Below, piece after piece: positions 33,701 through 45,633 of a DNA stretch of 64,000 nucleotides. The notes below the pieces were generated by a model, which was not told where the DNA came from, made no database searches, and was given only the letters and a program-made list of their open reading frames with translations. Each line of letters opens with the position of its first letter. Position 1 is the first letter of the stretch. Position numbers and translations under genes: made by a program. This DNA comes from Manihot esculenta (taxonomy: Eukaryota > Streptophyta > Magnoliopsida > Malpighiales > Euphorbiaceae), in contig NC_035171.2 in NCBI RefSeq assembly GCF_001659605.2, positions 9,650,873 through 9,714,872 of the forward strand, in the 5' to 3' direction.

Positions 33701-35721
33701 GAAAGAATCAGAAGTTTCTGTGGACCGACCAGTGCGAAGAGAGTTTTGAAGAGCTTAAGAAGAGGTTGACTTCAGCACCAGTTTTAGCTCTGCCATCTGG
33801 TGATGAAGACTTTACAGTCTTTTGTGATGCGTCCCGTGTGGGACTGGGTTGTGTACTGATGCAAAATGAGAGGGTGATTGCTTATGCTTCTAGACAGCTG
33901 AAGAGGCATGAGTTGAATTACCCCACACATGACCTTGAGATGGCAGCAGTAATCTTTGCACTCAAGATGTGGAGGCACTACCTCTATGGGGTAAAATGTG
34001 AGATCTTTACAGATCATAAGAGCCTGCAGTACATCCTGAGTCAAAGAGATTTGAATTTGAGACAGAGGAGATGGGTGGAGCTGCTGAGTGACTACGATTG
34101 CAAAATTCAGTATCATCCGGGTAAGGCGAATGTCGTGGCAGACGCCCTAAGCCGGAAGTCACTAGGCAGTTTATCCCATATATCGACAGAGAGGAGGCCA
34201 GTGGTGAAGGAGTTTTACAAGCTCATTGAGGAAGGTCTACAGATGGAGTTGTCTGGTACAGGTGCCTTGATGGCCCAGATGAGAGTATCACCCGTGTTTC
34301 TGGAGCAGGTGGCTCAGAAACAGCATGAGGACCTGGAGTTAGTGAAGATTGCCAGGACTGTTCAGTCAGGCAATGGTAGTGAGTTCAGATTTGACAGCAA
34401 GGGGATCCTCTGCTATGGGAGCAGACTATGTGTACCAGATGACATAGGGCTAAAAGGAGACATTATGAGAGAGGCTCATAATGCAAGATACAACATTCAC
34501 CCCGGAGCCACCAAGATGTATCAAAATCTAAAGAAGGTTTATTGGTGGCCAGCTATGAAGAAAGAAGTGGCACAGTTCGTGTCAGCCTGCGAAGTGTGTT
34601 AGAGGGTGAAGCTGGAACATCAGAAGCCGGCTGGAATGCTTAACCCGCTACCTATTCCAGAGTGGAAATGGGAGAATATAGCTATGGACTTCGTAGTGGG
34701 GTTACCGGCGGCGTCCAACAGATTAGACTCCATATGGGTGATTGTGGACAGACTCACCAAGTCTGCTCACTTCATTCCTGTCAGGAGTGGCTATTCTGTG
34801 GACAAGTTGGCGCAGGTGTATGTGGATGAGATCGTCAGACTGCATGGGGTTCCTGTTTCGATAGTGTCAGATAGAGGGCCCCAGTTTACCTCCAGGTTTT
34901 GGCGGAGTCTGCAGAATGCCATGGGTACGAGGTTGGATTTCAGTACTGCCTTCCACCCCCAGACTGACGGACAGTCAGAAAGGACCATCCAGACTATCGA
35001 GGATATGCTTAGAATGTGTGTGCTGGATTTTGGCGGTTCTTGGAGGCAGCATCTACCTTTGGTGGAGTTTGCCTACAATAACAACCATCATGCTAGCATT
35101 GGGATGGCCCTCTATGAAGCTTTATATGGGAGGAAGTGCAGGTCACCTGTTTGCTGGGAGGAAGTTGGAGAAAAGGCCTTGGCGGGGCCTGAACTAGTAG
35201 AGATCACCAGCAGGGTGGTACCCATAATCAGAGAGAGAATCAAGACTGCTGCCAGCAGACAGAAGAGCTATGCAGACGTCCGCAGGAGACAGTTAGAGTT
35301 TCAGGAGGGGGATCTGGTATTGCTCAAGGTGTCTCCAATGAAGGGAGTGGTTCGCTTCGGGAAGAAAGGTAAACTAGCCCCACGATACATCGGACCCTTT
35401 GAAATCTTACAAAAGATTGGGAATGTGTCGTACAAGCTGGATTTACCTGCTTCAATGGAAAGAATCCATCCGGTTTTCCATGTTTCAATGTTGAGGAAGT
35501 TAGTGTCAGATCCGAGCAAGGTTCTTAGTGAGCCTGATGTGGAGGTCCAAGAGGATCTCACTTATGTTGAACAGCCAATACGGATCCTAGACACCCAGAT
35601 CAGAAAGTTAAGAAACAAGGACATCCCGATGGTGAAAGTCCTGTGGAACCACCACAACTTGGAAGAATGCACTTGGGAGACACGGGAGTCTATGCTCCAA
35701 CAGTACCCTCATCTCTTTTAA
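30742..35721 (+). pseudogene. Element B gag-pol, two nonsense mutations
   Basis: This is the same frame and domain order as element A: gag, two zinc motifs, DPGA protease, FIDD reverse transcriptase, RNase H, HHCC/DDE integrase and chromodomain-like end. There are two in-frame TAG codons. One is at 32509-32511, about 40 codons after the protease active site. The other is at 34600-34602, in the integrase zinc region right after its last Cys. Element A has CAG at both places, so each is a C-to-T change. The frame is otherwise open from 30742 to 35721. A full polyprotein cannot be made without readthrough. Confidence 0.95.
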
Positions 35722-35796
35722 GGTTAGATCTCTTTGTGTTTATGTGCTATGTATGTATGTTATGTTTTATGCCATGCTATGTGTGCTAGTTGAGGT

Positions 35797-35831
35797 ACAT
35801 TCGGGGACGAATGTTCTTAAGGGGGGGAGAA
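35797..35831 (+). other. Element B polypurine tract and hairpin
   Basis: The hairpin ACATTCGGGGACGAATGT is at 35797-35814 and the purine tract at 35819-35831, directly before the 3' LTR. Both are identical to element A. Confidence 0.85.
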
Positions 35832-38167
35832 TGTAATACCCGGCTAGACTCCGGTATCGGAATTCCTACCGTCCGGTGGAATCTCGGATGTCGGAAGCCT
35901 CTAGTAGGGTAGAAACATGTTTTCATAAAATGTTTTAAGGTATTTCATGGTTTAAGTATGAAAATTAAATGAGTTTTTGCATGAAAAGTCTTTGGAGGAA
36001 AACCCAGGTTCGGCCGCCGAAAGTCAAGTTCGGCCGCCAAACATGCATGCGTTTTGGAGGCACGTTAGGCCCCCGAAAGCATGAGTGAGGGAAGTTCAGG
36101 TTCGGCCGCCGAAAGTCAAGTTCGGCCGCCGAACATGGCATGCATGCGGAGGCACTTTCGGCCCCCGAACGTGGCCTGGCCAGCCACCTATAAAAGGGTC
36201 CCTTAGGTCCGCACGGGCGAGCTTTTTCTTCCCCGTTGTCGGCCAAGGTGAGTCTCCGCCACCCCTCCCTCGATCTTGAGTGTTTTCCTTAGATCTCCCA
36301 TGGTTTTCACGGGTTTTAACTCCTGTTTTGAAGATCTGTGAGTAAAAAGCAAGTTTTGGGTACTTGGAGGTTCAAAGAGCTCAATCTCTCCATCTCCAAG
36401 CTAGGATCGCCTTTCCTCTCGTTTTCTTCAAGAGGTAAGCTCGGATCCACCCTTGTTATGTGTTTTAAACAAGCTTTTAGTTGTTTTATGGGTAGAGAGG
36501 CATGTTTAGACTTGTTGATGAGTTTATGGGTTTTGTTGTTTGATGAACAATGTATGTTGATTTTTGTGTGTTTGAAGTGTTGTAGTTGGGGTATTTGATA
36601 GTTTGAGACCCCTAGGTGTGATGTATGATATGTATGCATGTTTTAGAACAAGTTTATGCATGATTTGAGAGTTGGGAGGCAAATGTGCATAAAGGAGCCG
36701 AGTTTCTGCCCTTTGGCAGAAACCAGGTTCGGCAGCCGAAGGCACTTTCGGCCGCCGAACATGGCTGGGGAGGCAGGCCTTTCGGCTGCCGAAGTTGCCC
36801 CCGAAAGGAGACTTTCGTCTCTGTCTGGCACTTTCGGCCGCCGAAGGTGCCGCCGAACATGCATGAGTTTCGCCTCTGTCTGGGAGTTTCGGCCGCCGAA
36901 GGTGCCGCCGAACCTGCCTGACTTTCGGCTCTGGAGGGACTTTCGGCCGCCGAACCTGCCGCCGAAAGTGCCCTGTCCAGCCATTTCTTGCATGTTTCTA
37001 TGTAGTTATTTTATGATGTTTTAGGGGGTTTTTGGGGAGTATATTAGAGTTATGTTTACGTATGTTTGGGTCCCTCATTGGAGTCCACCCGTGTAGGTTC
37101 GGACCCGAGGAACCGAGGACCCCAGCAGTGAGCCAGCTGCTACAGAGTTTGTCAGAGCTAACCAGAGGTGAGTGGAATAAACCTTAAGTTTTAAAATGAA
37201 TGAAATATGAATTTTGAGCATGATCCATGCATCATTAATGCCATGAGATATAGTAGGTTGTTTGCATTAGTATTCACGAATATGTTGCATTGCATTTATG
37301 ATGTTGATGTGGATTGGTTATTGGATGACCCTTTAGTCCTCATATGATATGATGATGCTACGGCATGAGATATGGTATGGAAGTCCAGGTTGTACCCATT
37401 CTACGTCCCTGGCACGATGTAAGAGAAAGTCCAGGTTGTACCCATTCTACGTCCCTGGCACATTGGTATGTTATGATATGTTATGATAAGGGAAAGACCG
37501 GTTGTACCCATTCTACGTCCCGGCACAGTTGGACTATGTAGAGGACTATTGGTGACAATACCATCCGAGATGTGATTTGTTGTGATGTGTTGCATTACAT
37601 AATGGCATGAGATTTTTAAATATATGTTTTCACTATTCTGCTCACTGGGCTTTGTAGCTCACCCCTCTCCCCTAACCCCAGATGTGCAGGTACAGGGTAA
37701 ACCAGGAGGTTAGCCAGAGTTTTGAAGTATGTGTATGTAATAGTTAGATGGTGGACATGACAATTGTAATATGATGTAATGTAAGAGATTACAGTATGTT
37801 ATGAAATGAGGTATTTTGAGGTTATAGATGTGCTTGACCCTATGAGTATTGTAATCCCTTGTTGATGCATGATCTTAGATATTTGATGATACAGATGTTA
37901 GCCAACTCATCTCATGATGTATTGCCCATTGGGGCATTGTTGAGATCCCACAGAGGGATTATGTTTATGATTATGACTATGCACAGTATATGTTCAGGTT
38001 GAGTTGGATGAATGAAAGGAAAAGTTTAAATTTTTATGTATGTTTGTTGATCATGTATGGGATTAAACAGGTTTACAGGTTATATGTCAGGCTTGCTACG
38101 GGTTCCGGCGGCCTTAAGTCGACCCGGATCCTAGCGCCGGTAGCGGTCCGATTTTCGGGTCGTTACA
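35832..38167 (+). repeat. Element B 3' LTR
   Basis: This intact 2336-bp LTR serves as the uninterrupted reference for the split 5' copy. It has all family landmarks, including four upstream dyads (one with a single change near 36029-36041), the TATA near 36188 and the tandem module near 37382-37525. Confidence 0.95.
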
Positions 38168-38172
38168 CATGT

Positions 38173-38780
38173 GTTCAAGTGCAAGGAGTGGGGCCTTTGG
38201 TCTTTGCTTGCTGCCCAAGTGTCTTCAAGATACTACCCAAGACTTGTCTTCACACTATCCTTGCCGCCCATGCACAATTAAGGAAGGTGGAGCCTCCTTT
38301 TGCAAGTTGAATTTTGAATGTACATGGCATGAAGTGGGAAGCATGTGATCTTGAGATTTAGCTTCCTTAATAAGCTGGATTTTGAAATTCAAAATTTGAA
38401 TATGAATCTTGAAGATTTGAATTTCAAAATACTTTTCTTATTTGGCTCTTCATTTATGGCAACTTAAGACTTTGCTTCTTGAATAAGGAAAAGGCTACTT
38501 GGAGATTTGAAATTTGAATTTCAAATTGCTTTGGCTGAATGTTCTTTCCTTCTTTGCCACTTTCCTTATTTAGAACTTTCCTTATTTAGCTTCACTTGAT
38601 TCCAACTTGGCAGGCTTGCTCTCCTTTGCTCCATTTAAGGCAGTTTTAGAGGTATTTTCTCCAAAATGTCCTTTTTCACCATTTTCTGCAAAATAATGTC
38701 AAGAGCACTAAATTAAGCAGAAATCATGTAAATAATCATCAATAATATCAAGATAAAATGAACTAAAATATGTTCTATCA
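38173..38780 (-). repeat. Athila/Tat-type LTR, part 2
   Basis: This is the continuation of the LTR interrupted at 25388. With part 1 it gives about 1763 bp. It is AT-rich with several 'aatttgaaattcaaa'-type short inverted runs around 38370-38540. The outer end is placed at 38780 (tgttctatca). No target duplication can be tested because the other end of the element is lost. Confidence 0.6.
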
Positions 38781-41556
38781 AACAGCCACTCTGATGCTCA
38801 AGTTAGTATACTGAATAATAAGGTGAATGCAATAAATTGCTTAGAACTTGAGTAGTGTAAGAGAATAGCATACCTTTATCTCTGTGATTCTTATCCTTTT
38901 ATACTGTAATAAGATGGAAATAAATATAGCATTTCTTGATAATCTGATGATAATGTGACTGACTGCCTGATAAGGGATATTGCCTACGGATAGGTCGGTG
39001 ATCCCATAATTATAGGCGTAATGGGGATATGCTAGACTGTGCTTGATAACAGTAACTTTATGTTTGATAACAGTAACTTTGTGTTGAGACTCGACCTATC
39101 CAATTGAGAGCGAGTCATGGTTATGAATCGGGCGTTCTAGTGTCTGGATCTTCCTTTTCTCAGATGAGACCATATTATCCAAATAGATCCCTGCCATGTG
39201 GACCTGTCCTGTGGTGATAGCTCACTGTCTACTTTGAATGAGTCTCATGTAGCATCACAAATCAAGCAAACATAAGATGTATGAAAAGTTTACCTTAAGA
39301 TGCTGGAATTCAATATTTATTATTTATCAAAACCCTAAAAAGTATGTTGACATATCATAATATAAATCTCCAAAACATGCATCATATCAAAGCTGAACAT
39401 TCAACAAAAAATTTAATTTGTAAATAATATAAAAGAATCGAGCATGCTCCTTCCTCAACCTAATCCCCCTTAAAAAAAGGTTTTAATATAAACGTGTACA
39501 AATCTAAATAAACCAAGGAATTCAACAGAGTGCATAAAAGATTATAGACCTACTAGGAAAGTTCCCTTCACTATGGAGGTTGTCTAAATTGATTGAGCGA
39601 GTGGAGATATGGCATGATTCTACTGCATAGTCCCATACCTAAAAGTTAAAAACAAAATAATTTCCAAAAATCAAATATGATTTCTAAATAGTTTCTTATT
39701 TTCTAAGAATAAGAGAAAATTCTGTGTATAAAAAATCAATACCCAAAAAAGTATAATTAACATAAAAGTAAATGTAACACAGAAAAAACATACGTTTCCT
39801 AACCATCTCAGGCACTGCATCCTTGTCAAGGAGCATGCTAGAAGACAGGATCCATAGTGTGATATTCTTTGGGTATCTTAACGACAGGCAAATAATGCAA
39901 AACGAGGGACCATGAAACCCATATGAATTTGCATTTTTTTAAGAAACAAATACATAATCTTAGCTGATCCAACCCCATGCAGATGGATTCTTGCAAGATA
40001 ATGGGCACGTTTATTGTGACTAGTCCTTTCTATAATGGTAATCCAATGATCACTCGTAAGCGATGGATGAGCAAGGTATAATTTTCGTCATTAATTTACA
40101 ATTTATTCTGTCAGAAATTAATAGGAAAGATTGCTAATATAGTTTCCGTCGCAAATTTTTTTCTTTTTGATAGATTATGATTCCATCGCAAATTCGTAGA
40201 TACCATAATTTTTTGTTGTGACATTTTATTAAATTTGCTCTTAATTTTAAATTGAAATTAACTTTTGAATTAATAATAATGTATGTATAGAAGTTCATAA
40301 AAATTATTTAGAGTAAATAAAAATTGAAAAACTATATATATACAATAATAGTAAATAGGGAAATCTTTATATCCCTCCATTTGAATATATTTTTTTTGTT
40401 AGAATTTTCAACTCCGTTGAAAGAGTTTAATTCAAATCGTGTTTACAGTAAAACATAATGAGAGTAAACTATAAAATAATAAAATTTATTTTAATGCTAT
40501 TTAATCGAGTTACGTCCAACTTCATTTAAATAAAAAATAAATTAAATAATAAGAATTGAGTACCTTTTTTTATTTTATTTTGAGGACGGGTTGGTGGTTG
40601 GGTAATAAAAATCAAATAATGGTCGGTCCAAAACCCTTACAAAATTAGAACACACTGCAAAAGAACTCCAAAAAAATTATTTTAAAATAAATTCTATTAT
40701 TTAATATAAAAATATTATAACATATTTAAATATTAAGGGAATAAAAAAATAACAACTATATAATTAAATTAAATTCATAATAACGTAAAAATGTTATTAA
40801 AATTTTTAATTATAAAGTTTATACATATGATTAGTAATTTTTATTTATAATATATTTAACTTTTTTTAATAATATATAAAATATGCTACTCCGTTTATTT
40901 TTGAAAAATAACTGCATAAAATATTTTTTGTAAAAGGTATTTTGTAATGAAATAATTTATTTTTTATTATTTAATTTTAATTTAAAAAATAAAATTTATT
41001 AATAAATTTATATATAAAAATTTTAACAAATGTAAAAACAATAAAACAAATGAGGAAATTTATAACTTCTTTCATAAGAAATTAATTTGTAACAAAATTA
41101 ATAACAATCAGTAATATATAGAATTTACTTAAATACTTGATGATAGAAAAATGGGGGATGGAGAAGGAGGAAGAAAAGATAGAAGAAAAAGTGAGAAAGG
41201 AGAGGAGATATGCATTTTAGCTGTGTTAGTTTGTGAAATTTATTTTAAATTTTGTTGAATTAAATTTCTGTAACTAAGTTTTTTTTTAACTAAACCTATA
41301 ACATATATATTTTAATTAAAGTTCCATTTATTTACAGAAAATAAATTATATTTAAAAAATACTTTTTATAAAAATTATTTTTAATAAAATAATATATTTT
41401 TTTATTATTTAATTTTAATTTTAAAAATAAAATAAATTAATAAATTTATATAAAGAGATATTTTAATAAAATATTTAAAATATAAAAAATAATTTTTTAA
41501 GAAAATATTTTTTTTTTAAAAATAATTTAATTTTTTAATTAATAAAATATTTTTTA
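38781..41556. other. Intergenic DNA upstream of the AAA-ATPase gene
   Basis: 38781-39300 has mixed composition, with a 21-bp direct repeat (tgataacagtaactttatg type) at about 39041-39082. It may be an old retroelement remnant. 39522-39900 contains a weak spliced-gene-like signal on the minus strand. Around 40209-40223 'ttttttgttgtgac' resembles a degraded CACTA-type MITE end, and 'ccgtcgcaaatt' lies nearby. 40890-41500 is very AT-rich and holds two similar MITE-like copies. No confident gene or RNA is present. Confidence 0.5.
40890..41500. repeat. Two similar AT-rich MITE-like copies
   Basis: Two stretches, about 40900-41050 and 41335-41495, share the order 'attatttaattttaattt' then 'aaataaaat/aatta' then 'aataaatttatata'. 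They are in direct orientation about 430 bp apart. A similar but inverted AT-rich stretch lies at about 43750-43960, downstream of the gene. No terminal repeats were defined. Confidence 0.3.
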
Positions 41557-41650
41557 TTGACTTGATTCAAATATCTAACCGTGTGAAAGAGCTCAAGTTT
41601 TATAACATTTTTATTTTAGGATAAGAAAAGTCAAATGAAATATAAAAAGC
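41557..41650 (+). promoter_or_regulatory. Putative promoter of the AAA-ATPase gene
   Basis: A TATA-like tataaaaag starts at 41641, about 170 bp before the ATG. Two W-box-type sites lie just upstream: TTGACT at 41557-41562 and its complement AGTCAA at 41629-41634. Relatives in this ATPase group are often stress- or hormone-induced, so WRKY control is plausible. This is motif evidence only. Confidence 0.4.
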
Positions 41651-41810
41651 AAAGTGATCAGCTCACCGTCTCCAAAAGTAATTGGAAGCTGGAAAGACTT
41701 GACGAGGAAATTTCTCACCAAGCCAAACTTACGCTATTCTCATATTTCTCCACTCTATATTCTCATCTCAGGCCTTGAGTTCTAAGCAAAACATTTCAAC
41801 TCCCCAGAAA

Positions 41811-43340
41811 ATGAGCATGACAGAGATGTGGACTCAGCTGGGTTCAGCAATTGCTGGCCTAATGTTTGTATGGGCTATGTATGAACGATACTTCCCTTAT
41901 CAACTTCAAGAATACGTTGAGAGATATTGTCAGAAGCTTGTGGCTCTTGTCTCCCCTTATTTCCAAATCGTCTTCGATGAGTACACTGGTGAAGATCTCA
42001 AGCGCAGCGAGGTCTACGCTGCCATTCAGAGCTACCTTAGCGCCAACTCCTCCATGCGGGCCAAGAGGCTCAAGGCGGACGTTGTCAAAGATAGCCACTC
42101 TGTGCTTCTTACCATGGACGACCATGAGGAAATTACTGATAATTTCAATGGGATTAAGGTCTGGTGGACTTCAATAAAGAATAAACCCAATAAACAATCT
42201 TTTTCTTTCTATCCTGAATTGGATGAGAGAAGATATTTCAAGCTTGCAGTCCATAGACGTTATAGAGAAATCATCGTCAAGTCTTATATAGATCATGTAA
42301 TTAAAGAAGGAAAGGCTGTTGCTGTCAAGAATCGGCAAAGAAAACTCTACACCAATAATCCCAGTGATAATTGGTATGGATGGAAAGCTACCAAGTGGAG
42401 CCATGTGGTGTTTGAGCATCCTGCAAGTTTCGATACTTTGGCAATGGCAACAAAGGAGAAGGAAGAAATCATGAAAGATCTTGTCAAGTTCAGCAAGGGG
42501 AAAAGCTATTATGCTAAGATTGGGAAGGCATGGAAGCGTGGTTATCTCCTTTATGGTCCTCCAGGAACTGGGAAATCAACTATGATAGCTGCCATGGCTA
42601 ATTTCTTGAACTATGATGTCTATGATCTTGAGTTGACCACAGTCAAGGACAATAGTGAGCTCAGGAAGCTATTGATTGACACGACAAGCAAGTCTATCAT
42701 CGTTATTGAAGATATTGATTGCTCTCTGGATCTTACAGGTCAGAGAAAACCAAAGAAGGAGAAAGAGGAAGATAAAGATGGAGAAGGGAAAGATCCAATT
42801 TCCAAGAAGAAAAAGGAGGAGGAAGCTGAAAACAAGAAAATCAGTAAGGTAACTTTATCTGGGCTTTTGAATTTTATTGATGGAATTTGGTCAGCTTGTG
42901 GAGGAGAAAAAATCATTGTGTTCACTACAAATTATGTGGAAAAGCTTGATCCTGCTTTGATCAGAAGGGGAAGGATGGATAAGCATATAGAAATGTCTTA
43001 CTGTTGCTTTGAAGCATTTAAGGTTTTAGCTCAGAATTATCTGGATGTCGAATCCCATGAACTGTTTGCAAAGATTCGAAACTTGTTGGAGGAAACGAAG
43101 ATGACACCAGCAGATGTTGCTGAGAATTTGATGCCAAAGTCAGAAGATGAAGACGAAGAGAGCTGTCTGAAAAAATTGATTGCTGCTCTAGAGGAGGCCA
43201 AGGAAGAGGAAGCAAGAAAGAAGTCTGAGGAAGAAGCAAAGTTGAAAGCGGAGCAAGAGAAAGAGAGAGAGAAAGAGAAAGCTACTGAGGAGGAAGAAAA
43301 GGAAAAAGGAAATGGCAAACTCAAAGAGAACGGCTTCTGA
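41811..43340 (+). CDS. ASD: AAA-ATPase, ASD/AATP1-like (BCS1-type), mitochondrial or ER membrane
   Basis: This is a single-exon gene of 509 codons. The first ATG is at 41811; the frame is open 12 codons further upstream but without an ATG. An N-terminal hydrophobic segment (about residues 8-24, 'LGSAIAGLMFVWAMY') is the membrane anchor. An AAA-associated N domain follows to about residue 125. The AAA module has Walker A GPPGTGKST at 249-257, Walker B 'IIVIEDIDC' at 296-304 and arginine-finger-type residues in RRGRMD at 385-390. A Lys/Glu-rich insert lies near 309-345. The C-terminal 60 residues are charged and probably coiled coil. Overall it closely resembles the plant BCS1-like group that includes Arabidopsis ASD (AATP1). 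These are membrane-bound ATP-driven remodelling proteins. All key residues are present and no breaks are seen. It is the only intact host gene in the window. Confidence 0.9.
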   Translation: MSMTEMWTQLGSAIAGLMFVWAMYERYFPYQLQEYVERYCQKLVALVSPYFQIVFDEYTGEDLKRSEVYAAIQSYLSANSSMRAKRLKADVVKDSHSVLLTMDDHEEITDNFNGIKVWWTSIKNKPNKQSFSFYPELDERRYFKLAVHRRYREIIVKSYIDHVIKEGKAVAVKNRQRKLYTNNPSDNWYGWKATKWSHVVFEHPASFDTLAMATKEKEEIMKDLVKFSKGKSYYAKIGKAWKRGYLLYGPPGTGKSTMIAAMANFLNYDVYDLELTTVKDNSELRKLLIDTTSKSIIVIEDIDCSLDLTGQRKPKKEKEEDKDGEGKDPISKKKKEEEAENKKISKVTLSGLLNFIDGIWSACGGEKIIVFTTNYVEKLDPALIRRGRMDKHIEMSYCCFEAFKVLAQNYLDVESHELFAKIRNLLEETKMTPADVAENLMPKSEDEDEESCLKKLIAALEEAKEEEARKKSEEEAKLKAEQEKEREKEKATEEEEKEKGNGKLKENGF

Positions 43341-45633
43341 ATGAGAAGAAAATTGTTGGATTTTCTTCTACAAATTAAAAGATAAACAGTTTGATAAAAT
43401 GAAGTTAATTTGAAATATTAATATTCATAGTCTGTAGACCTTGATTGCAACAATATTTGGTCCTTATTGATGTTTTTATCATAATTTTCTTTGGAACATT
43501 TCTGAAACAATTAACTCCTTCCTGCCTTTTCTGCTGAAGAATAATTCTGATGAGTCTGAGATCCTCACGTATGCATCAATTTTAAGAATTTCTTTGGAAC
43601 TGTTGCTGTTGAATGGTGATAGATTTTGTTTTGGTTTGTTCCATTTGTAAATTGTAATTGCTTTATTTCGTTTGTCCTCTGACGATTGGCTCCTGTGGTT
43701 CCTTTTCTCAAAGCTAAGAATGATGGAGATGAGAATTTCCTTAAGCCATACGGAAAATGTTTTTAAAAAAATATTTTTCACATTTCTTTTATTAATTTTG
43801 AAATAAAAGTTATTTTTCTTTTAGTTATTTTTTAAATTTTAATAATTTTACTGACATTATTATATATAAATTTATTTTTATTTTTTATTTTTTAAATTAC
43901 AACTAAATAATAAAAAATAATTTATTTATTTATTTAAAAAATCTTTCTCATATGCATAAAACTTGGAACTTTTGTAATTCACAAGTGATTAGACTATTCA
44001 AATTTATTCAAACGTATTTGGCAATAAAAATGTTGAAACACTTGGTGTTTTTATTTTAAGTCAAACATATCCTTATAATCCTGCAATTTTATATTAATTC
44101 ATTAAATATTTAAACTAAAATTATAACCTATTAAATTTATAATTTGTAAAAATTATTACTAAATCATTTGGATTAATCATTTTGGATCAAATAAAAAATA
44201 GATCTAAAAGTTATTTAAATTAATTTTAATCGTACTATTATAATTGATATGAGAATCAATTTATGTTAGAAAAATGGTGCGGAATTAGTGATGATGCGAA
44301 ATTAGCCGCCTCTGATGGAAAGGCTACTCGTGAGATAAAGTGAAGCCACCCGATATACTAGCAAACTACAATACTTAGAGTTTGGTCTTGACTTGATAAT
44401 TTTACTCGATTTAGCACAACACAACATGGTTGAGATGAGAACGTTGCAAATTTGAGTTGTGCAAACTGTGATACTCCGTCCCACATCGAGAAAATATAAA
44501 ATTAATATAGGTTATATAATAGTTAGTTTAAAATTATTAAATAATTTGTATTAAATATTTTATATTAAGTGAAAAATAAATCTAAAAATTATTTGAATTA
44601 GTTTAACTAAACTATTATAACGGACAATTCGCATTCCTCTCATCTTTCCTATCTATCACATTTTGCTTGTAGCCAAAATACATGTCTTTGACCATTGTGA
44701 AAAAGGAATGTTCACTAAGGGAATGTTCATCAACTAGTCATATATTCTAATCTTTCTTGGGTTTCAACACATTCGTTATAGAAAATTTCTTTTTGAAATC
44801 TGAAAATAGGCATATATAGCAGAATCTATGATAAGTATTTGGAAAGAATTCTCTCACAGTAAAAATCAAACCTTACAGTAAATGTCAACAGTAAAATAAT
44901 AATGTAGAATATATAATTACATAAATAAATATTTGACGGAAATGTACAATTATATGTAAAAAGAAATTTCAATTTTCTATGCATTCAGACTTAACAGAGG
45001 CAAAAGTCAAAGGAAGTACTTTATTCCCATCAATCACAATACATATTGAAAGGATCTCTTTATAGAGACCCCTTTTTAAGTGACATTCATCAAGGCCAAT
45101 AAAGGCCTACATCTCTTAAGGGAATCATCTTTAATTACTTCAAATGAGATAAACAACCTCTTAAATATAGGCTCTAGTTAAAAGTTTGTACATCTCTATA
45201 CAATTGACCAATATAACAATTCGATCCAAATAACTTTTAAATTCATTTTTTATTAAACGCAAAATGGTTAAATCAAGTTATTTAATAATTTTTGAGCCAA
45301 TTAATATATATTAGCTACCAAATCCCTCTACTAATGATGTAGGAAAGCGTTCCCATAACCAACCTCACTTACATGACAAATAGACACTAAATATTTTCAT
45401 CTCTTAATTTCTTTACTTAAAAAATTCATTGTCTAGTATATGTATCAGTCCATCACAAGTTGATCATACAACTATATCTGAAAGAGGAGAAACTAATCAT
45501 GTTACTTCATGAGTACATAGAAAAAGTAGGATGGATTATGACCAAATCAAAAGGAGTGCTACACTTTCTACTCAATTCAGTTGGGACTCTTTTCCCTTCC
45601 CCAATTACTTGAGTCTTGATCAAGTGGATCGCA
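43341..45633. other. Intergenic DNA downstream of the AAA-ATPase gene
   Basis: About 43341-43745 is probably the 3' UTR and flank. No clear AATAAA was found close to the stop. 43748-43960 is AT-rich and MITE-like. 44479-44489 matches the plant snRNA upstream element (gtcccacatcg), but no snRNA follows. 44600-45630 has mixed sequence without a frame over 60 codons or a recognised element. Confidence 0.6.

Larger units (their letters stand above)
25389..38167 (+). mobile_element. Element B: Ty3/gypsy chromovirus, inactivated
   Basis: This is a close sister of element A with both LTRs and target duplication CATGT (25384-25388 and 38168-38172). Its 5' LTR is split by a solo LTR at 27296-30065. 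Gag-pol is nearly collinear with A but carries two premature stops. The 3' LTR is 2336 bp. The rejoined 5' LTR is 2316 bp because it lacks one 20-bp dyad unit. LTR differences and damage make it older than A. Confidence 0.95.
22458..38780 (-). mobile_element. Athila/Tat-type Ty3/gypsy element, truncated and split by element B
   Basis: This minus-strand element retains its 5' LTR (24234-25388 continued at 38173-38780), a tRNA-Asp primer site (24211-24228) and a decayed gag (22464-24182). The left side is cut off within gag, so pol and the 3' LTR are absent. Element B occupies 25389-38167 plus its duplicated target. The primer type and the gag signature (RTLRELAAP and 'KHLKEFHILCSSMRPQGVS' blocks) are typical of the Athila/Tat (OTA) group. 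The LTR outer border at 38780 rests on a TG/CA-type end (revcomp TGATAGAACA) and is less certain. Confidence 0.7.

Noticed and set aside
41775..41810. Upstream extension of the AAA-ATPase frame starting at TTG
   Set aside because: Plant nuclear genes normally start at ATG. The first in-frame ATG at 41811 gives the N-terminus expected for the family.
44479..44489. Match to the plant snRNA upstream element (gtcccacatcg)
   Set aside because: No U-snRNA-like sequence follows at the expected distance, and the same word is common in plant dispersed repeats.
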